From the NCBI RefSeq assembly GCF_000011065.1, contig NC_004663.1:1426001-1490000 (forward strand): a DNA stretch of 64,000 bases, given 5' to 3'. Source of the DNA: Bacteroides thetaiotaomicron VPI-5482 (GTDB taxonomy: Bacteria > Bacteroidota > Bacteroidia > Bacteroidales > Bacteroidaceae). Positions 33,794-43,097 of the stretch are shown here, piece by piece (position 1 is the first letter of the stretch; every line of letters begins with the position of its first letter). Under the pieces are notes generated by a model. That model was not told the DNA's origin, searched no databases, and was given only the letters and a program-made list of their open reading frames with translations. Both the position numbers and the translations under genes were made by a program.

Positions 33794-35590
33794 TTCAAAC
33801 AGCTCCTTCTCCGGCAACCAGCACGAGCTATCATTGACAGTGTTTCTGACCCGTTGTTCCGGTGGGACGGACGGGTCTTGGGACTCTTCGCAGGGGAGGT
33901 AACGTCCGCTGACGGGATCGTAGACAAAAGTAGCCACACCACCCGTTCCGAGATGTTTGAACTTCACTTTTTCGACATAGACACGTGTCACTCCGACCTC
34001 CTTGTCACGCTCCACTACCAAGCCGTAATCCGCCTTGTTGAAGAAATCGGCAGACCCGTTTACGTCGTACATATCCGGACGCGGAGTATGGTTTGTCACC
34101 GGATTGCGGTTCATCTTTCGGGGGTGCGCCACAAGAATCACCAGACAGTTATATTGCGTGGCAAACTCCGTAAACAGATTCAGAAAATTGGAAAGATACT
34201 GCGTTTCCGATTGCCCCGGTGCTGGGGTATGCTCAAAACGGTTGACCGGGTCGAAGACGAAGATGCGGCATCCCCGACGCAGGACAAGTTCACGGGCTTT
34301 GGCAAGCACCCGTTCCGGAGTGGCGCTGCCTTTGAGGGCGATGTGACAGACGTTTTCGGCAAGAAACTCTTCCGAACGGAGCAGAAGTCCTTCCGTCATG
34401 CCGCAACCGTTTTGAAAACGGCGTCCGGTCAGTTTCTCGATCAACTTGCGGAGATGGTAGACGATAGGATTATTCTCCGGACTGAAAAACGCTATCTTCC
34501 ACTGATGGCGCATACAGAGGCGCAACACCAGTTCGTCCAGCCATTCCGATTTTCCGGCCCCCGGTATGCCCGTAACGATGACCAGCCGCCTACGTTCGTA
34601 CGTACAAATCTTATCCATCTCCTCCCAGCCCGTCTCCGCTCCGGGACCGAAGCCGTTGTCGAACAATGCCCGCAGGTCTTCGTGCAGATCGGCGGCGGTG
34701 AAGATGCCTTCAAGAGGGATTTCTTCCGCCTGCTCGATGGCGATGCGAAGGCTGTCGATCCCATATTTGACAAGATGTTCATTGGCATCCTTACACCCCG
34801 GTCCGTAGACGGCCACACGGCAGCGTTCGGCACCCAGACGGTTGACCAGTTCGTCACGCAGTTTAAGCCCGGCAGAGTCGGTGTCAACGGCTATGATGAT
34901 GTCTTTCAGATTCTCGAAGTGCGACTCCATGAAGCGGTCGAGCCACGAAAGGTTCGCGTTAGCTCCGGCAGGTACGGAGATCACGCTTTTGAATCCGGTG
35001 GCAAGGGAGGACGCGGCATCCAGTTCGCCTTCGTGGATGATGCAGGTGTCCTGTCCCAGCACGGAATCGATATTGTAGGGAATCAGTTCGGCTCCCTGCA
35101 CCATTTTGAAATTTTTGGCACCGCTGCGGAACTTGGTGTTGACGAGTTTCCCGTCCTCAAAATAGTTGAAACAGACGCACCGCTCTTTCGTGCCGGATTG
35201 CGACATGAACTCTTCCTGCTCCGTGATGCGCAGACCGGCGATGACGGACTGCGGAATGCAACGCGTCTCTACCAGCCAACGCTCCGTAGCTTCGGAAAGC
35301 GTCGTCTTCGAAGCGTCGAACACCGGACGGTGGAAATGCTGGGGAACGGCAGATGCCGCACGACGTTTACGGGCAGCCTGTCGCTCGGCTTTCGCACGCT
35401 CTTCGGCATCGTCGGGGACGTAGAAGTCGGCTCCGCAATGGTAGCAATGGCAATGTCCTGTGTCGATATTGACCCGCAGCGAACGGTCACGCTTGTTGTG
35501 CCTCGTCGGGAGGCATTGCTCGCAAATGGTTTTAACGACACCGCTGGTATGCCTGCGGACATCGACATGATAATTAGCAAAATTTCTCAT
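33791..35590 (-). CDS. T7-gp4-like primase-helicase (zinc finger, TOPRIM, RecA-type helicase)
   Basis: A 599-residue replication-type enzyme. I chose the ATG at 35590 (MRNFANYHVDVRRHTSG). The longer frame runs 77 codons further into a tandem repeat and is unlikely. An N-terminal zinc finger has Cys23, Cys26, Cys49 and Cys52. A TOPRIM domain follows, with IIHEGELDAASSLATG and IIIAVDTDSAGLKLRDEL. The C-terminal RecA/DnaB-like helicase has Walker A VTGIPGAGKSEW (Lys347), Walker B IFVFDPVNRFE and VILVAHPRK. This is the layout of phage T7 gp4 and mitochondrial Twinkle. It probably unwinds and primes DNA of a phage-like element. Confidence 0.88.
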   Translation of the reverse strand: MRNFANYHVDVRRHTSGVVKTICEQCLPTRHNKRDRSLRVNIDTGHCHCYHCGADFYVPDDAEERAKAERQAARKRRAASAVPQHFHRPVFDASKTTLSEATERWLVETRCIPQSVIAGLRITEQEEFMSQSGTKERCVCFNYFEDGKLVNTKFRSGAKNFKMVQGAELIPYNIDSVLGQDTCIIHEGELDAASSLATGFKSVISVPAGANANLSWLDRFMESHFENLKDIIIAVDTDSAGLKLRDELVNRLGAERCRVAVYGPGCKDANEHLVKYGIDSLRIAIEQAEEIPLEGIFTAADLHEDLRALFDNGFGPGAETGWEEMDKICTYERRRLVIVTGIPGAGKSEWLDELVLRLCMRHQWKIAFFSPENNPIVYHLRKLIEKLTGRRFQNGCGMTEGLLLRSEEFLAENVCHIALKGSATPERVLAKARELVLRRGCRIFVFDPVNRFEHTPAPGQSETQYLSNFLNLFTEFATQYNCLVILVAHPRKMNRNPVTNHTPRPDMYDVNGSADFFNKADYGLVVERDKEVGVTRVYVEKVKFKHLGTGGVATFVYDPVSGRYLPCEESQDPSVPPEQRVRNTVNDSSCWLPEKELFE

Positions 35591-35678
35591 ATTTCTTGTT
35601 TCTATTCCTCCCTTCCGAAAAGGAGATTTTAAGTTTGTATTAATAATTTTTCTATCAGTTCCCAATGCAGACAGAAAG

Positions 35679-35810
35679 CTAAGCATCAATGGGCACCGGG
35701 CTAAACACCAATAAGCAGCGAGCTGAACATGAATGAGCAGCGAGGCGAGCATGAACGAGCACCGAGCTGAGCATGAATGAGCACCGAGCCGAGAATGAAC
35801 GAACATTGAG
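35679..35810. repeat. Six-copy 22-bp tandem array (GAGCACCGAG core)
   Basis: Six contiguous 22-bp units start at 35679, 35701, 35723, 35745, 35767 and 35789. Each has an AATGAGCACCGAG-like core (variants AATAAGCAGCGAG, AACGAGCACCGAG). The array lies between the primase-helicase and DUF4373 genes, an iteron-like position. A related short copy is at 6901-6953. Confidence 0.85.
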
Positions 35811-35855
35811 CTGAAAGGCAACGCTCACGTAGCCGGATGTCAGAGAAATCCGGAG

Positions 35856-36842
35856 CTAATTTCCCCACTTCCAATGCACTTCATCCCACACGGCAGACCT
35901 GTCCGGTCTTGGAGGCGCATCCTTCGGAATCGGATGCCCAAGATACGTCCGTTGCCCGCCAATGAGTTGTTCAAAGCGATACAGTTCTTCCTCAGCCGAT
36001 TGCCGGCAACTGCCGAGCAGCCTTTTCTTCAGCTCCTGAGCCGGACGTCCGCCCGGAGAGAGGTAATTGCCGAAATACAATTTCACATCCCTCAAAAACA
36101 GCAAGCCATCTTCCCTGCCAAAGCGTCGGATATGCTCTTTAAAAGCAGCGATCACCTCCTCCTGCCGCTCCACGAAAAGTTTGCCCATACAGGAGTGCAT
36201 AGCCATCGACTCCATGTAACTTTCCGATTCGGCCATCTGATCCACCAGCATCTCCCACGGAAGAACCGGCTGTAGGGGCAACTGTCCCCTATCCTCCGGT
36301 GGAGAAACGATCTGAAGTCTGTCAGAAGCGGCGGCAGAATTTTCTTTCTCTGTCTTTTCTTCGTTACTACTGTTGTTGTCTTTGACAACAGTAGTAACTC
36401 TTCTCTCCTCTTCTCTACTCTTCTGGTTTTGATTCGGTTTTTCGCCTTTATCCATCGGTGTTTCCGGCGTGCTCTCCATGCGTTTCGGACGACCTCCTTT
36501 TTTGCCGTTCGCCACATTAATCATCCGTCTTTCTTCGAGCCTCGCCATCACCCTGTCCAGATAAGGCGACCGGAACATTTGCCGTTCTTCGTCGAGCACA
36601 AAAAGGTCGAACTCACGGAGAACCCTTTGCAACACACCGGCATCCAAATCATACATTCGTGCGAAAGCCCCCATACAAAGCGGACAACAGGACGCTTCAT
36701 AATTGTCCGCTTTGCGCAGATGCGTAAGAAGCATCATATAGATTCCGAGCGATTGCGCAGCGTCAAGTTCCATCATCATCCTGACAATATTGTCATTACT
36801 CAAAAAATTTACCTCTAAATTGAAATACTGATCTTTCTTCAT
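35856..36842 (-). CDS. DUF4373 (Lin1244/Lin1753-like) replication-type protein
   Basis: A 328-residue protein. Residues about 1-95 (QYFNLEVNFLSNDNIVRMMMELDAAQSLGIYMMLLTHLR... REFDLFVLDEE) are the DUF4373/Lin1244 N-terminal domain found in phage and plasmid replication proteins, likely a winged-helix DNA binder. A charged linker rich in Lys, Glu and Asn (about 110-170) follows, then a helical C-terminal half. Its partner is probably the adjacent primase-helicase, as DnaD- or O-type initiators pair with helicases. It may bind the 22-bp array just downstream. That role is inferred. It is divergent from a small HTH gene. Confidence 0.82.
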   Translation of the reverse strand: MKKDQYFNLEVNFLSNDNIVRMMMELDAAQSLGIYMMLLTHLRKADNYEASCCPLCMGAFARMYDLDAGVLQRVLREFDLFVLDEERQMFRSPYLDRVMARLEERRMINVANGKKGGRPKRMESTPETPMDKGEKPNQNQKSREEERRVTTVVKDNNSSNEEKTEKENSAAASDRLQIVSPPEDRGQLPLQPVLPWEMLVDQMAESESYMESMAMHSCMGKLFVERQEEVIAAFKEHIRRFGREDGLLFLRDVKLYFGNYLSPGGRPAQELKKRLLGSCRQSAEEELYRFEQLIGGQRTYLGHPIPKDAPPRPDRSAVWDEVHWKWGN

Positions 36843-36993
36843 ATCTTACAATTAAATGACTGTGATTCAGAACATCCCGAATTCGCTCTGCAAAGGTCTA
36901 AATACTTTTTCGAAAAACTACTTGCAGAACTGCAAACGATGTTTGACATTTTTCTATGAACTTTGCGGCATTATTTGTAAAAAGATAGAAATT

Positions 36994-37299
36994 ATGAAAG
37001 GATACGAAAGAGCAACTAAAGAAGAAATTAACGACCGGCTGCGTATTGAAGAAAACTGTCATGCACAAGTTGAACGAATCATCTACATACGTCACCTATG
37101 TAATCTGAACCTTGAAGAGGCGGCAGATGTAACCAATCTCAGCATATCTACCCTGAGCCGGTACGAAAACGAAGTGACCAAATGCAGCGTACAGAGCCTC
37201 ATAACGATATACTACCACTATCAGAAATACCTCTACGAGCAGCATATCCCCTTCGACAAGAACCTGTTTCTCATAGATATGAACTCGTTTCACAACTAA
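36994..37299 (+). CDS. Small helix-turn-helix protein (XRE-like)
   Basis: A 101-residue protein from the ATG at 36994 (MKGYERATKEEINDRLRIEEN). An HTH is visible in LEEAADVTNLSISTLSRYENEVTKCSV near residues 46-71, typical of Cro/CI-type regulators. A longer frame starts at 36856 but its first 46 residues look unlike protein sequence. It is divergent from DUF4373, so it could regulate the replication-type genes. I do not recognise a named family. Confidence 0.7.
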   Translation: MKGYERATKEEINDRLRIEENCHAQVERIIYIRHLCNLNLEEAADVTNLSISTLSRYENEVTKCSVQSLITIYYHYQKYLYEQHIPFDKNLFLIDMNSFHN

Positions 37300-37389
37300 A
37301 GAGTGACAGAGAGATAAAACGGACGCACAAGGAATAAAGGCACAACACCGAAAAAAAGCAAAAAAGATGAAAAGTATCATATCTTTTAT

Positions 37390-37397
37390 TACCTTTG
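37390..37397 (+). promoter_or_regulatory. -7 box starting the second half of the polysaccharide locus
   Basis: TACCTTTG, an exact TAnnTTTG match, 38 nt before the ATG at 37435. No TTTG at -33. Confidence 0.5.
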
Positions 37398-37434
37398 TAT
37401 GTGGCAAAAGCCCACCAAAAACAAAGAATCAAGC

Positions 37435-38553
37435 ATGAACGACAATGAAATAGGCAATCCACCGATAAAAGCATTAATCGTTTTCAGAGAGAATGGAGAT
37501 ACGGACAATCTTTTTGTCCCCATTTTATGCGATGCTATCAGGACGACGGGGATTGACGTACGATGTTCCACGAATGAGTTCTGGAACTCGGATACACCTT
37601 ACGACATCATCCACTTCCAATGGCCCGAAGAGGTGATGGAAGGGAATTGTGACGATCCGGACAGGATTTGCCGCCTGAAGGAGTGTATCGCTTTTTTCCG
37701 GTCCCGTGGGGCCCGGTTCGTGTATACGCGCCACAATGTCCGTCCGCATGATGCGAACGAGGTGATCGGCCGTGCTTATGACATTATCGAAGAACAAAGC
37801 GATGTGGTGGTGCACATGGGACGTTACAGTCTCGACGAATTTGCAGCCAAACACGCGGACAGCCGGAATGTCATCATTCCTCATCCTATTTATCAGTACA
37901 CATACAAGGAGGACATCAGCGTGGAACGTGCGCGCCAGTATCTTAATCTGCCGCAGGAGGCGTTTATCGTCACGTCGTTCGGAAAGTTCCGGAATCGTGA
38001 AGAGAGGCGGATGGTGACCGGAGCGTTCCGAAAATGGGATGAAGCAAAGAAGTTCCTGCTTGCTCCACGGCTGTACCCGTTTTCGAGATTCAACAGGTAT
38101 GGCAGCAACTTCTTCAAGCGCTGGACATCCCGGGCAGGATATTACCTGCTTATACCCTTGCTCAACCGCCTGCGCAGAATGCACGCCGGAGCCAGCGACG
38201 AACCTATAGACAACTGCGACCTGCCTTACTACATGGCCGCTTCGGATGTAATATTCATCCAACGAAAAGATATTCTGAACTCTGCCAGTATACCTCTCGC
38301 CTTCCTTTTTCACAAAGTGGTCATAGGTCCCAATATCGGGAATATAGGAGAAATCCTCCAAGATACGGGCAACCCCGTCTTCCACCCCGACAACCAATTT
38401 GATATCATACGAGCACTGGAGGCAGCCCGCCAACTGTCCGCCCGAAGGAAGGGAGAAGACAACTATGCGTATGCCATTGAAAACATGAACAGCGGAAAAA
38501 TAGGAAAAGAATATGCGGAGCTTTACAGAAACCTAGCCAATCTCTCTCTTTAA
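37435..38553 (+). CDS. GT-B glycosyltransferase (family 1/4-like)
   Basis: A cytosolic glycosyltransferase of 372 residues from the ATG at 37435 (MNDNEIGNPPIKALIVF). It has two Rossmann-like halves: ALIVFRENGDTDNLFVPILCDAI at the start and FIVTSFGKFRNREERRM near 180-200. The C-terminal donor side has NSASIPLAFLFHKVVIGPNIGNIGEIL in place of the usual E-x7-E motif, so classification is only approximate. The donor and acceptor are unknown. It is first in an eight-gene run to 45115, all plus strand. Confidence 0.8.
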   Translation: MNDNEIGNPPIKALIVFRENGDTDNLFVPILCDAIRTTGIDVRCSTNEFWNSDTPYDIIHFQWPEEVMEGNCDDPDRICRLKECIAFFRSRGARFVYTRHNVRPHDANEVIGRAYDIIEEQSDVVVHMGRYSLDEFAAKHADSRNVIIPHPIYQYTYKEDISVERARQYLNLPQEAFIVTSFGKFRNREERRMVTGAFRKWDEAKKFLLAPRLYPFSRFNRYGSNFFKRWTSRAGYYLLIPLLNRLRRMHAGASDEPIDNCDLPYYMAASDVIFIQRKDILNSASIPLAFLFHKVVIGPNIGNIGEILQDTGNPVFHPDNQFDIIRALEAARQLSARRKGEDNYAYAIENMNSGKIGKEYAELYRNLANLSL

Positions 38554-38599
38554 ACGATCTCAAAAACAAACAACAATAGAGTAGCCATACACAGTATTT

Positions 38600-39544
38600 A
38601 TGGAAAATGAAGAAATAAAAGTCAGTGTCGTCATACCTGTCTATAACACCGAAAAATATGTTCGGGAGGCAGTAGAAAGCATTATGAATCAGACACTGCG
38701 GGAATTGGAAATCATCATCATCAATGACGGCTCCACAGATAACAGTCTGCAAGTTGTAGAAGAACTGGCTGCGGCAGACAGTCGGATACAGGTGTATTCG
38801 CAAAGCAATCAGGGATTGTCAATGGCACGCAATGCCGGCATCACGCATGCCCACGGAAGATACATCTATTTCATGGATAGTGATGATCTGTTGGAAAAGG
38901 ATGCAATGGAACTGTGCTACAGCAAATGCGAAGAAAAAGAACTGGATTTCGTTTTCTTTGATGCTCAGAGCTTTTTTGAAGAGGATATTCGCAATGCTCC
39001 CGTACTAAATTATCAACGTACCGATAAGTTAGAAAACAAGGTTTATACAGGTCCCGAAGCAATCAACATACAATTGCAGCACAAAACGTACACCCCATCC
39101 GCCTGCCTGAACGTTATCCGCACAGCTTTTTTGGAAGAACGACAGCTCCTCTTTTATCCGGATATTGTACACGAAGATCAGCTATTCACGACCTTACTTT
39201 ATCTGCAAGCCCGAAGAACAAGCTGTATCCAACGATCGTTCTTTCACCGGCGCATACGTAAAAATTCAATTATGACATGCGATTTTTCACTCAAAAATTT
39301 AAAAGGATATCTCACTGTTACTCAAGAGATAGTCAAATTCAAGCAACAAACCTCTGAAAACAAAATCAAAGATACTATTGATTTATATCTGTCGCAAATG
39401 CTGAATGCTGTCATTTGGCAAGCCCATGTGCTTCCTTACCCATATCGGCTTCGGCTGGCGTGGCGGTGTCTGTTTAGATACAAAAAACTTATATCTATAA
39501 GAAGCATCGGAGTCTTGTTATTCAAATCCATCATTCACAAGTAG
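38600..39544 (+). CDS. GT2 family glycosyltransferase
   Basis: A cytosolic GT-A glycosyltransferase of 314 residues. KVSVVIPVYNTEKYVREAVESIMNQ opens it, EIIIINDGSTDNS follows, and the DxD metal motif is YFMDSDDLLEKDA near residues 91-103. HEDQLFTTLLYLQARR is the catalytic-base region. The type is that of many capsule and LPS sugar transferases; the sugar is unknown. It begins 46 bp after the previous gene and precedes the flippase by 23 bp. Confidence 0.92.
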   Translation: MENEEIKVSVVIPVYNTEKYVREAVESIMNQTLRELEIIIINDGSTDNSLQVVEELAAADSRIQVYSQSNQGLSMARNAGITHAHGRYIYFMDSDDLLEKDAMELCYSKCEEKELDFVFFDAQSFFEEDIRNAPVLNYQRTDKLENKVYTGPEAINIQLQHKTYTPSACLNVIRTAFLEERQLLFYPDIVHEDQLFTTLLYLQARRTSCIQRSFFHRRIRKNSIMTCDFSLKNLKGYLTVTQEIVKFKQQTSENKIKDTIDLYLSQMLNAVIWQAHVLPYPYRLRLAWRCLFRYKKLISIRSIGVLLFKSIIHK

Positions 39545-39567
39545 ATCAGAAAAGAATCATTCAGGCA

Positions 39568-41043
39568 ATGGCAAACAATATTAAACATCAGTTATTTTCC
39601 GGAGTTTTCTACACGGCACTAGCCAAATACAGCGGAATCATTATATCACTCGTCGTGGCAGGGATTCTTGCGCGGTTGCTCTCTCCGGATGACTTCGGAG
39701 TAGTGGCAATCGCTACGGTCATTATTGCATTTTTCAATCTCTTTACGGATATGGGAATATCGCCTGCTATCGTACAACATAAATCATTGACTAAAGAAGA
39801 ACTATCGGACATCTTCTCATTCACCGTATGGACAGGCATCGGAATCAGTATACTCTTTTTTGCCGCTTCCTGGCTGATCGCCGATTACTACGAAAGTGGG
39901 ATCTTACGGACGTTGTGCCAGCTCCTGTCCGTCAACCTGTTCTTCGCCTCTGCCAACATCGTGCCGGGAGCCTTGTTCTACCGCAACAAAGAGTTCAAGT
40001 TTATTGCTGTCCGAAGCTTTATCATCCAGATAGCCGGAGGTGCCGGAGCAATAACTGCCGCGCTTTGCGGAGCCGGCTTATATGCGCTGATCATCAATCC
40101 TATACTTTCCAGCATACTGATATTCGTTATTTCCTATCAACGCTATCCGCAACGGCTGCGTTTCACGTTAGGACTGAAAGTACTCCGAAAGATATTCTCC
40201 TATTCGGCCTATCAATTCTTGTTTAACGTGATTAACTATTTCAGCCGCAATCTGGATAAACTGCTGATTGGTAAATATATGAGTATGTCTGATTTAGGAT
40301 ACTATGAAAAGTCCTACCGCTTGATGATGCTCCCTCTGCAGAATATTACGCAAGTCATCACACCGGTCATGCACCCCATCTTCAGCGATTTCCAGAATGA
40401 CAAGGAAAAGCTGGCAACATCCTACGAACGCATTGTCCGTTTTCTGTCATTCATCGGTCTGCCACTCAGCGTACTGTTTTTCTTTACGGCGGAAGAGGTA
40501 ACACTGATTATTTTTGGTGATCAATGGCTGCCTTCGGTTCCAGTATTCCGGATACTTTCACTTTCAGTCGGTATTCAGATCATACTCTCCTCTTCAGGCT
40601 CTATTTTTCAGGCAGCAGGTGATACAAGGAGCCTTTTTGTCTGCGGACTCTTTTCGTCCATACTTAATGTGACCGGAATGCTGACAGGGATATTTTATTT
40701 CGGTACACTGACAGCTGTAGCCATATGTATCGTGATAACTTTTACTATCAATTTCGTACAATGCTATTGGATGATGTATCGAGTTACATTCCAAAGAAAC
40801 GCATGGATATTTATCAGACAACTTCTTTCTCCACTCCTTGTCAGCCTACTAATAACAGCATTCCTCACGCCTATATATTATATGATGGAAAATATGAATA
40901 TTTTCGTAACACTTATTGCAAAAAGTTTCGTAAGTTTTATTATCTTTGGGACATATATGCAAGTAACACACACCTATGATATCACAGGCAAAGTGAAGAC
41001 TCTTGTAAGAAATAGAAAGTTAGTACAAAAGAACAAACAATGA
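39568..41043 (+). CDS. Wzx-type polysaccharide flippase (MOP superfamily)
   Basis: A 491-residue membrane protein with about 14 helices and no large soluble domain. HQLFSGVFYTALAKYSGIIISLVVAGILARLLSPDDFGVVAIATVI is characteristic of polysaccharide-transport flippases of the MOP superfamily, and GKYMSMSDLGYYEKSYRLMMLPLQNITQVITPVMHPIFSDFQ is a further family block. It probably moves undecaprenyl-linked repeat units across the inner membrane to the Wzy-like polymerase at 27218. Its stop overlaps the next gene's start by 4 bp. Confidence 0.93.
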   Translation: MANNIKHQLFSGVFYTALAKYSGIIISLVVAGILARLLSPDDFGVVAIATVIIAFFNLFTDMGISPAIVQHKSLTKEELSDIFSFTVWTGIGISILFFAASWLIADYYESGILRTLCQLLSVNLFFASANIVPGALFYRNKEFKFIAVRSFIIQIAGGAGAITAALCGAGLYALIINPILSSILIFVISYQRYPQRLRFTLGLKVLRKIFSYSAYQFLFNVINYFSRNLDKLLIGKYMSMSDLGYYEKSYRLMMLPLQNITQVITPVMHPIFSDFQNDKEKLATSYERIVRFLSFIGLPLSVLFFFTAEEVTLIIFGDQWLPSVPVFRILSLSVGIQIILSSSGSIFQAAGDTRSLFVCGLFSSILNVTGMLTGIFYFGTLTAVAICIVITFTINFVQCYWMMYRVTFQRNAWIFIRQLLSPLLVSLLITAFLTPIYYMMENMNIFVTLIAKSFVSFIIFGTYMQVTHTYDITGKVKTLVRNRKLVQKNKQ

Positions 41044-42170
41044 AAGGATTATTCCTCATATTCCATGGTTTCGAAGCATTCAACGGAATCAGTAAAAAGA
41101 TACGTTATCAAGTAAAAGCCCTCAAAGAATGCGGACTAGAAATGCATACGTGTTGGCTAGACGATACGGACAACCATAAACGCCGTATGGTAGATGAATC
41201 GATAATCGCCGACTATGGTTTCGGGATCAAAGGAAAAATCCTAAAAAGAATCGAATTTGACAGTATCGTACATTATGTACAGAAAGAAAACATAGACTTT
41301 ATCTATGTACGCTATGTCCATAATGCCAGCCCTTTCAGCATACGGCTGATGAAACTACTAAAAAAGACCGGAGCACGTATAGTGATGGAAATCCCGACAT
41401 ATCCATACGACCAAGAATATAAGGGACTCCCATTCGTATACCAACGAATCCTATTTATAGACAAATGTTTCCGACAGCATCTGGCACGCTATGTTGACAA
41501 GATCGTCACTTTTTCGGACTATGACATTATTTGGAATCGCCCCACCATCCGCATCTCAAATGGAATTGATTTCAGCGAAATCCCTTTAAGAGGTCCAAAG
41601 AATGATACCGCACATTCTCTACAACTGATTGCCGTAGCGACAATGCACCCATGGCATGGTTTCGACAGAGTTATAGCCGGCATGGCAAATTACTATCGTA
41701 CACATACCGACACTCATGATTATAAAGTATATCTCAATATCGTAGGCTTCGGGGTTCCCGAACTGGTGGACAGCTATAAAAAAGATGTAGCCAAACATCA
41801 GTTAGAGAAATATATCATCTTTCATAGTGCCTTATACGGCAAAGAACTGGATGCCGTGTTCGAGCAGTCGGACATGGGAATAGGCAGTCTGGCTCGCCAT
41901 CGTAGCGGTATTGACAAAATCAAGACCTTAAAAAACCGTGAATATGCAGCAAGAGGCATTCCTTTTGTTTATTCAGAAACGGATGATGACTTTGAGCATC
42001 AACCATACATACTTAAGGCAGCACCGGACGATTCGCCCCTTGACATCGAAAAAGTAATTCGCTTTTATCAATCATTGAAAACAACGCCGCTCCAAATACG
42101 GATGTCTATAGAGCAATCACTTTCATGGAAAGCCCAGATGCAAATTGTTATTAATGAAACCTTTGAATAA
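41040..42170 (+). CDS. GT4-type glycosyltransferase
   Basis: A 376-residue GT-B enzyme. GLFLIFHGFEAFNGISKKIRYQVKALKECG is the N-terminal acceptor domain start, RISNGIDFSEIPLRG the interdomain hinge, and LIAVATMHPWHGFDRVIAGM begins the donor domain. The late region has MGIGSLARHRSGIDKIKTLKNREYAARGIPFVYSE, a variant of the E-x7-E sugar-binding motif. The donor is unknown. ATG overlaps the flippase stop (ATGA), so translation is coupled. Confidence 0.88.
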   Translation: MKGLFLIFHGFEAFNGISKKIRYQVKALKECGLEMHTCWLDDTDNHKRRMVDESIIADYGFGIKGKILKRIEFDSIVHYVQKENIDFIYVRYVHNASPFSIRLMKLLKKTGARIVMEIPTYPYDQEYKGLPFVYQRILFIDKCFRQHLARYVDKIVTFSDYDIIWNRPTIRISNGIDFSEIPLRGPKNDTAHSLQLIAVATMHPWHGFDRVIAGMANYYRTHTDTHDYKVYLNIVGFGVPELVDSYKKDVAKHQLEKYIIFHSALYGKELDAVFEQSDMGIGSLARHRSGIDKIKTLKNREYAARGIPFVYSETDDDFEHQPYILKAAPDDSPLDIEKVIRFYQSLKTTPLQIRMSIEQSLSWKAQMQIVINETFE

Positions 42171-42182
42171 AACTATATCACT

Positions 42183-43094
42183 ATGAATATACAGCCACTG
42201 ATCAATGCTATCCGCTATAAATTGCGTTATGGCATTACTGTAGAATGGTACAATTTCTGGTACATGGCTCTCAGATGCCATCAGAAAATAACTCCGCAGG
42301 TAGCTTCCATTGATGAGACCATTCGGATAATCATAGAAGACCAATGTTCCGTGAGCCGTTTCGGCGATGGTGAGATGCTGCTTACCAACCCGGACAAGGA
42401 AATAGGATTCCAAAAAGGAAATGTACTCTTGGCTCAGCGTCTCAAGGAAGTATTGACAAGCCATGAAGAAGGACATTTGGTTTGTATCTCCGATACTTTC
42501 GAAAACATTTATCGCTATAACCGCAAAGCACGCCGATTCTGGAGAACTCACTTCTTTCTGTATGGCAGTTGGTGGGACCGCTTGCTGTTGCCCGACAGGC
42601 TATACTACAATACATTCATCACCCGTCCCTACATGGACTTCGCTTCCAAAGAAGACTGCCCACGGTGGTTTCACCAGATGAAAGCTATCTGGAAAGACAG
42701 GGATGTCGTATTCATTGAAGGCGAAAAAAGCCGTTTGGGGGTAGGCAACGACCTCTTTGACAATGTAAAAAGCATCAGACGTATTCTTTGTCCGCCCCGT
42801 GACGCATTTGACCGCTACGAAGAAATACTGAATGAAGCGCAAAAACTCGAGAAAACCGCTCTCTTCCTGATTGCTTTAGGACCTACGGCTACTGTACTGG
42901 CTTACGATTTATTCAAGTCCGGTTATCAGGCAATTGACGCAGGGCACGTGGACGTAGAATATGAATGGTGGCGAATGGGAGCCAAACGGAAAGTAAAGCT
43001 GGAACGAAAATATGTAAACGAAGCCGCCAACGGAAAACAAGTGTCCGACGCCGGAGAATTTTATCGGAAACAAATCATTGCTAAAATCTATTAA
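42183..43094 (+). CDS. GT-D fold glycosyltransferase (DUF1792/SP_1767 family)
   Basis: A 303-residue protein of the DUF1792 family of GT-D fold glycosyltransferases. SVSRFGDGEMLLTN near 57-70 carries the GDGE motif of that family, which binds the metal and nucleotide sugar. WKDRDVVFIEGEKSRLGVGNDLFDNVKSIRRILCPPRDAF and LFLIALGPTATVLAYDL are further family blocks. Characterised relatives add glucose to protein-bound GlcNAc in streptococci, but here it most likely works on the exopolysaccharide. It lies 4 bp from the next gene. Confidence 0.87.
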   Translation: MNIQPLINAIRYKLRYGITVEWYNFWYMALRCHQKITPQVASIDETIRIIIEDQCSVSRFGDGEMLLTNPDKEIGFQKGNVLLAQRLKEVLTSHEEGHLVCISDTFENIYRYNRKARRFWRTHFFLYGSWWDRLLLPDRLYYNTFITRPYMDFASKEDCPRWFHQMKAIWKDRDVVFIEGEKSRLGVGNDLFDNVKSIRRILCPPRDAFDRYEEILNEAQKLEKTALFLIALGPTATVLAYDLFKSGYQAIDAGHVDVEYEWWRMGAKRKVKLERKYVNEAANGKQVSDAGEFYRKQIIAKIY

Positions 43095-43097
43095 ATC

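Noticed and set aside
33854..35632. A 592-codon open frame on the plus strand
   Set aside because: It lies wholly antisense to the primase-helicase gene, whose zinc finger, TOPRIM and helicase motifs are clear. The plus-strand translation shows no family features.
35679..35810. CRISPR array
   Set aside because: The 22-bp units are contiguous with no unique spacers, and no cas genes are present.
35591..35821. N-terminal extension of the primase-helicase by 77 codons
   Set aside because: The codons come from the 22-bp tandem array and give low-similarity repeats. The ATG at 35590 fits the zinc-finger start.
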